DNA of 32,090 nucleotides. It comes from Scatosoma sp045645245. Lineage in GTDB: Bacteria; Bacillota; Clostridia; Christensenellales; Borkfalkiaceae. The notes beneath the pieces were generated by a model, which was not told where the DNA came from, ran no database searches, and was given only the letters and a program-made list of their open reading frames with translations. The position numbers were made by a program, and so were the translations under genes. Numbering within the stretch: the stretch's first letter is position 1; each line of letters starts with the position of its first letter. Below, one piece after another: positions 27,784-32,090 of this stretch. The DNA lies in NCBI GenBank assembly GCA_045645245.1, contig JAZRIK010000040.1:1-32090 (forward strand). The letters are read 5' to 3'.

Positions 27784-30405
27784 TTATTCTTCGTCAGCGG
27801 GAGCTTCTTCCGCCGCTTCATCGACAACAGCTTCGTCCGCGTCAATTTCTTCGGCTTCCACGCCTTCCATCAATTCTTCGGGGCTTAAATCCGCCGCCGT
27901 TTCTTCGGGTACTTGCGTTTCCGCTTCGTCGTCGCGTTCAGTCACGTCAACGGTTGCCACTAAACTGTCTTTTACGTTCATTACTCTTACCCCGCGGGTC
28001 GCTCTGCCGATTTGACTAATCGTGTCCGCGTGCATACGGATAATCGTGCCGCCCGTCGTGATAATCATAATATCGTCTTCGTCGGTGACGAGCTTCATAT
28101 TGACAAGGTAGCCCGTCTTATCGTTGAATACGCCTGCCTTGATACCCTTACCGCCGCGGCTTTGCAAGCGGTAATCGTCAAAGTTGGAGCGTTTACCATA
28201 CCCTTGCGACGTGAGCGTGAATAAGTCTTTTTCTTTATCCACAATCAGCATATCCACTACGATATCGTCCTTGGCAAGGTTCATTGCGCGAACGCCTTGC
28301 GTGCCGCGTCCGGTCGGACGAACGTCTTGTTCGGAGAAGCGGATACACTTACCGCCCTGCGACGCAATGAAAATTTCGTCTTCGCCCGTCGTGAACTGTA
28401 CGGAAATAAGTTTATCGTCTTCGAGCAATCGAATCGCGATTTTACCGTTTTTAGGAATACGCTTAAACTCGTCGGTGGACGTTTTCTTGATCAAGCCCTT
28501 TTCGGTTGCCATAATCAAGTAGCCGGTGCCGTCTTCTTTCACAGGAAGCACCGTTTCGATTTTTTCGCCTTGGTCAAGCTGAACGATATTCACCACCGCT
28601 CTGCCGCGCGCCGTTCTATTCGCTTCGGGGATTTCGTAGCCCTTGATCGAATACACTTTACCCAGCGACGAGAAGAGCAGGATAGGGTCGTGCGTGCAGG
28701 TGACGAACATTTTTTCCACGTAGTCTTCGTCTTTAGGTCTATGCGCGGTAATACCGCGGCCGCCCCTGCCTTGCGCCTTGTATTCAGCCACAGGCAAGCG
28801 TTTGATATAGCCCGAGTGGGTCAGCGAGATTACTACGTCTTCTCTATCAATCAAATCTTCGTCGTCGATGTTGCCGTAGTCCACGGAAATTTCCGTTTTT
28901 CTCGGCGAAGGATATTTCGCTTTGATTTCCGTTAAGTCGTTGCGGATAATATCCATTACGCGGTATTCGTTGGCGAGAATGTCCTTCAAATCGGCAATGG
29001 TGAGTTGGAGTGCCGCAAGCTCGTCCTTGAGCTTTTCTACTTCCAGCGAAGTCAATCTTTGCAAGCGCATTTCCAAAATGGCGTTGGCTTGTTTTTCGTC
29101 TAACTCAAACGCTGCCGTCAATCCTGCAACCGCCGCATTTTTATCCGCCGACGCTTTGATGATTTTGATCACTTCGTCCACGTTCGCAAGCGCCAAAACC
29201 AAGCCAGCGATGATGTGCGCGCGTTCTTCCGTTTTATTCAAGTCGAACCGCGTACGGCGAGTGATTACTTCTTTTTGGTGGTTGAGATAGTGGTACAAAA
29301 TTTCGCGCAAGTTCAAGGTCTTGGGCTCCGTACCGTTTTCTACGAGCGCGAGCAGGATAATACCGTCCGAGCTTTGCAATTTCGTCTTTTTGTAAAGGGT
29401 GTTGAGTACAACCTGCGCGTTCGCGTCCTTTTTCACTTCGATAACGATGCGCATACCGTCGCGACCCGATTCGTCGCGGATATCCGAGATGCCTTCCAGC
29501 CGTTTATCGTTGACCATGTCCGCAATCGTTTTGATAAGCTGCGCTTTATTTACTTGGTACGGAATTTCCGTGACGACGATGCGCGAGCGCACGTTGCCGC
29601 CCGTGCCGTATTCTTCAATTTCGCACTTGGAACGAATAACCAAACGGCCTTGCCCCGTTCTGTACGCTTGTCTAATTCCGCTTCTGCCCATCAAAATCCC
29701 GCCGGTAGGGAAGTCGGGCGCGGGAATGTATTCCATCAGCTCGTCCACCGTGATTTCGGGGTTGTCAATCATCGCAATCGTGCCGTCGATGACTTCCGCA
29801 AGGTTGTGGGGGGGAATATTCGTCGCCATACCCACGGCAATACCGTCCGCGCCGTTGACAAGCAGGTTGGGGTATCTTGCAGGAAGCACCACCGGCTCTT
29901 CTTCGCTGCCGTCGAAGTTGGGAATGAAATCTACCGTTTCTTTATCCAAATCTTTCAGCATTTCCGCCGCCAGCTTGGAAAGCTTTGCTTCGGTATAACG
30001 CATAGCCGCCGCGCCGTCGCCATCGACAGACCCAAAGTTGCCGTGTCCGTAAACGAGCGGGAAGTTGATAGTGAAGTCTTGCGCCAAACGCACGAGTGCG
30101 TCATACACCGAGCTGTCGCCGTGGGGGTGATATTTACCCATACAGTCACCGACGATACGGGCGCACTTTCTCGTGGCTTTGTCGTTATAAAGACCCATTT
30201 CGTGCATAGAGAATAAAATTCTTCTGTGCACCGGCTTCAACCCGTCGCGAACGTCGGGGATTGCACGCGATTTATTGACCGCCATCGCATAAGCGATGAA
30301 CGAGCGTTTGAGCTCGTCATCTACTTCGATATCGAGCAGCTTCGTCATCGCGAGCTTTTGCTTAAATTCTTCGGTTAATTCGGGGCTGGTTTCTCTTTTC
30401 GCCAT
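27784..30405 (-). CDS. gyrA: DNA gyrase subunit A
   Basis: GyrA cuts and rejoins the DNA gate segment and wraps DNA for negative supercoiling. The 873-residue protein has the catalytic Arg136-Tyr137 in AAMRYTEAKL. The quinolone-determining segment HPHGDSSVYDAL has Ser98 and Asp102 (E. coli 83 and 87 positions), a wild-type susceptible pattern. The C-terminal beta-pinwheel carries the GyrA box QGRGGRG, which distinguishes it from ParC. The last 60 or so residues form a very acidic Glu/Asp/Ala tail, longer than in Bacillus. AGGAG lies 10 nt before the ATG. It is transcribed downstream of gyrB and ends at the 27738-27774 terminator. Confidence 0.98.
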   Translation of the reverse strand: MAKRETSPELTEEFKQKLAMTKLLDIEVDDELKRSFIAYAMAVNKSRAIPDVRDGLKPVHRRILFSMHEMGLYNDKATRKCARIVGDCMGKYHPHGDSSVYDALVRLAQDFTINFPLVYGHGNFGSVDGDGAAAMRYTEAKLSKLAAEMLKDLDKETVDFIPNFDGSEEEPVVLPARYPNLLVNGADGIAVGMATNIPPHNLAEVIDGTIAMIDNPEITVDELMEYIPAPDFPTGGILMGRSGIRQAYRTGQGRLVIRSKCEIEEYGTGGNVRSRIVVTEIPYQVNKAQLIKTIADMVNDKRLEGISDIRDESGRDGMRIVIEVKKDANAQVVLNTLYKKTKLQSSDGIILLALVENGTEPKTLNLREILYHYLNHQKEVITRRTRFDLNKTEERAHIIAGLVLALANVDEVIKIIKASADKNAAVAGLTAAFELDEKQANAILEMRLQRLTSLEVEKLKDELAALQLTIADLKDILANEYRVMDIIRNDLTEIKAKYPSPRKTEISVDYGNIDDEDLIDREDVVISLTHSGYIKRLPVAEYKAQGRGGRGITAHRPKDEDYVEKMFVTCTHDPILLFSSLGKVYSIKGYEIPEANRTARGRAVVNIVQLDQGEKIETVLPVKEDGTGYLIMATEKGLIKKTSTDEFKRIPKNGKIAIRLLEDDKLISVQFTTGEDEIFIASQGGKCIRFSEQDVRPTGRGTQGVRAMNLAKDDIVVDMLIVDKEKDLFTLTSQGYGKRSNFDDYRLQSRGGKGIKAGVFNDKTGYLVNMKLVTDEDDIMIITTGGTIIRMHADTISQIGRATRGVRVMNVKDSLVATVDVTERDDEAETQVPEETAADLSPEELMEGVEAEEIDADEAVVDEAAEEAPADEE

Positions 30406-30604
30406 TTTATTTTTTCTCCTGCGGAATGATCCGCTTTTTTCTTGATTTTGTTGGGACTTCTTTTTGTTATCCGTATTCCGTTAAAACGCGGAGAGTGCGG
30501 TGTATTGCCGTAAAACGGGCGTTCTGCCCGAAGGGAGTGTACTTAAGCGTACACGAGCAAGGCAAAACGCAAATTTGACAACGTATTGCGACGCATATAC
30601 GCGT
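30406..30604 (-). repeat. Palindrome-rich spacer between gyrB and gyrA
   Basis: About 200 nt without an ORF. It contains GCGGA-ATGA-TCCGC (30421-30434), CGGGC-GTTCT-GCCCG (30516-30530) and GTGTAC-TTAAGC-GTACAC (30537-30554), plus related words TGTATTGCCG and CGTATTGCGA near its ends. The run of short palindromes resembles a dispersed repeat insertion rather than a promoter. No good -35/-10 pair is seen on the minus strand, so gyrA probably relies on transcription from gyrB. Confidence 0.55.
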
Positions 30605-32090
30605 TTAGACGTCGAGATCAGTGACTAACGCTGCGTTCTCTTCGATAAACTTACGTCTAAGTTCAGGGTTTTCGCCCATCAGCATCGAGAACATTTGGTC
30701 TGCTTCCGCTGCGTTTTGCAGCGTCACGCGGATAAGCGTACGCGTTTCGGGATTCATCGTCGTATCCCAAAGCTGTTCGGTGCTCATTTCGCCCAAGCCC
30801 TTGTAGCGTTGGTATTCTACTTTACCCGTTGCGTTTTTATCGTATTCGATTTTTTCTTCTTCCGAATATAAATAATCGACGTTGCCTTTATACGTTGCCT
30901 TGTAAAGGGGCGGTTTTGCTGCGTACACGTGACCGTGTTCAATGAGCGGGCGCATATATCTAAACAAGAACGTGTAAAGCAAAATTCTAATATGCGCGCC
31001 GTCAACGTCGGCGTCGGTCATAGAAATAATTCTATCGTATCTTAACTTACTTTCGTCAAAATCGTCCAAAATTCCGCAGCCGAACGCGGTAATCATCGAT
31101 TTGATTTCTTCGTTTTCAAGCACTCTGTTCAAGCGCACCTTTTCTACGTTCAAAATTTTACCGCGCAAGGGCAAAATTGCTTGGAACCGTCTGTCTCTGC
31201 CTTGCTTTGCCGTACCGCCTGCCGAGTCGCCTTCTACGATATAAATTTCGCAAAGCTCGCTGCGCTTGTCCGAACAGTCGGCAAGCTTACCGGGCTGGGT
31301 GGTCGAGCCGAGTACGCCCTTTCTGCGCGTTAATTCACGCGCGTTTCTCGCCGCGTCGCGCGCTTTTTGCGCGGTGATACAGCGAAGCACCAACTCTTTG
31401 GCAATGGACGGATTTTCTTCCAAGAAGGTGGACATGTGTTCGCTGACGCATTTATTCACGAAGGTACGAATGGTGCTGTTGTTCAGCTTGTCCTTCGTCT
31501 GCGATTCAAACTGCGCGTTGATAAGTTTTACGGAAACGACCGCCGTGATACCTTCTCTTACGTCCTCACCCGTCAATTTTTCCGAATCTTTCAAAATGTT
31601 TTGCTTTCTGCCCGCGTCGTTGATGACTTTCGTGAGCGCCATCTTCAAGCCCTCTACGTGCGTACCGCCGTCTATCGTGTTGACGTTGTTGGCATAGCTG
31701 TAAATAATCTCGCTGTACGATTCGTTGTACTGGATAGCCACTTCGCACACCGTATCCCCGTCCTGCTCCTCAAAATATACAGGCGCGGGGAAAAGCAATT
31801 CTTCACGGCTCTTATTTAATTCTTCCACGAAAGAGCAAATACCCCCTTCATAGCAGAAGGAGTCTTTCTGTTCTTGTCCTTTTCTGGTATCTTCTAAGGT
31901 AATTCTAAGGCCCTTATTCAAATAAGCAAGCTCACGCAGACGGCCCTTGAGCGTATCGTAATTGAAAACAATCGTTTCAAAAATATCCGCGTCGGGCATA
32001 AAGGTTACTTTCGTACCCATTTCATCCGATTCGCCAATCACTTGCACACTGCGTTGGGGTACACCGCGATTATACACCTGCTTGAAAATC
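30605..32090 (-). CDS. gyrB: DNA gyrase subunit B (N-terminal part beyond the window)
   Basis: GyrB supplies the ATPase that powers supercoiling. The visible 495 residues cover the end of the GHKL ATPase domain, the transducer (VSVKLINAQFESQTKDKL with the conserved QTK lysine) and the Toprim domain. Toprim motifs are EIYIVEGDSAGG and MTDADVDGAHI, followed by PLYK and the conserved QRYKGLGEM. The C-terminus ENAALVTDLDV is the usual GyrB end. The frame is open to the window edge, and codons before the GTG at 32077 read IFKQ, so the gene continues upstream. It lies 199 nt before gyrA. Confidence 0.97.
   Translation of the reverse strand, partial: IFKQVYNRGVPQRSVQVIGESDEMGTKVTFMPDADIFETIVFNYDTLKGRLRELAYLNKGLRITLEDTRKGQEQKDSFCYEGGICSFVEELNKSREELLFPAPVYFEEQDGDTVCEVAIQYNESYSEIIYSYANNVNTIDGGTHVEGLKMALTKVINDAGRKQNILKDSEKLTGEDVREGITAVVSVKLINAQFESQTKDKLNNSTIRTFVNKCVSEHMSTFLEENPSIAKELVLRCITAQKARDAARNARELTRRKGVLGSTTQPGKLADCSDKRSELCEIYIVEGDSAGGTAKQGRDRRFQAILPLRGKILNVEKVRLNRVLENEEIKSMITAFGCGILDDFDESKLRYDRIISMTDADVDGAHIRILLYTFLFRYMRPLIEHGHVYAAKPPLYKATYKGNVDYLYSEEEKIEYDKNATGKVEYQRYKGLGEMSTEQLWDTTMNPETRTLIRVTLQNAAEADQMFSMLMGENPELRRKFIEENAALVTDLDV

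Noticed and set aside
30110..30125. Quinolone-resistance mutation in gyrA
   Set aside because: The determining segment keeps Ser and Asp at the two key positions (Ser98 and Asp102).
29215..30216. Open frame of 333 codons on the plus strand inside gyrA
   Set aside because: It lies fully antisense to the conserved GyrA breakage-reunion domain, has no ribosome binding site and shows no recognisable motif.

Overview
This window looks like a chromosomal segment from a Gram-positive, clostridia-like bacterium, probably an uncultured gut-type lineage. The grounds are the gyrB-gyrA order, the metG-tatD-...-ksgA cluster, a maf/mreB-like pair, spore-maturation genes spmA/spmB, strong AGGAG ribosome binding sites and near-consensus sigma-A type promoters. 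Genes are mostly housekeeping and mostly on the minus strand. I see no rRNA, tRNA, CRISPR array, prophage or transposase gene.

Layout. 1-627: start of a cysteine desulfurase gene (minus), cut by the window edge. 882-2939: an EF-G paralogue (plus). 3106-8562: minus-strand operon metG > tatD > TatD-linked radical SAM protein > small membrane protein > ksgA. 8709-9850: spmA-spmB (plus). 9945-11575: a gene-poor 1.6 kb stretch with one small lipoprotein gene, two candidate small RNAs and a roughly 0.7 kb transcription unit without a normal gene. 11576-14816: minus-strand Ppx/GppA phosphatase, Maf and an MreB-like actin. 15134-16567: HAD phosphatase and two half-size TauE/SafE membrane proteins. 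16816-20235: a 1139-residue surface lipoprotein with a C-terminal membrane anchor. 20376-24607: mntP, rsmF, a DnaQ-type exonuclease and serS (all minus). 24784-27330: a P-type cation ATPase (plus). 27331-27783: an intergenic region packed with modular hairpin repeats. 27784-32090: gyrA and most of gyrB (minus).

The main novelty is in non-coding and repeat DNA. (a) Between the ATPase and gyrA, perfect hairpins of differing sequence are joined by a constant 7-mer (AATTCAC, or GTGAATT in the other arm). (b) A 14-15 bp word, GGGGGCAGGTATGCG, recurs five times in 32 kb, in intergenic DNA and in three different codon phases inside genes. (c) A strong promoter at 11.4 kb drives a minus-strand transcript of about 720 nt holding four ribosome-binding-site plus ATG modules in front of tiny ORFs, and many GGA-containing hairpins. 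(d) The radical SAM protein has an Asn/Gln/Lys-rich N-terminus that appears to have absorbed a common intergenic repeat twice, in frame.

Functionally the genes cover translation (metG, serS, EF-G-like, rsmA/ksgA, rsmF), DNA topology (gyrA/gyrB), cell shape and division (MreB-like, Maf), phosphate and metal handling (Ppx/GppA, P-type ATPase, MntP), sulfur (cysteine desulfurase, TauE/SafE halves) and sporulation (spmAB). At least two genes (cysteine desulfurase and HAD phosphatase) have a near-consensus promoter so close to the ATG that their mRNAs should be leaderless or nearly so.
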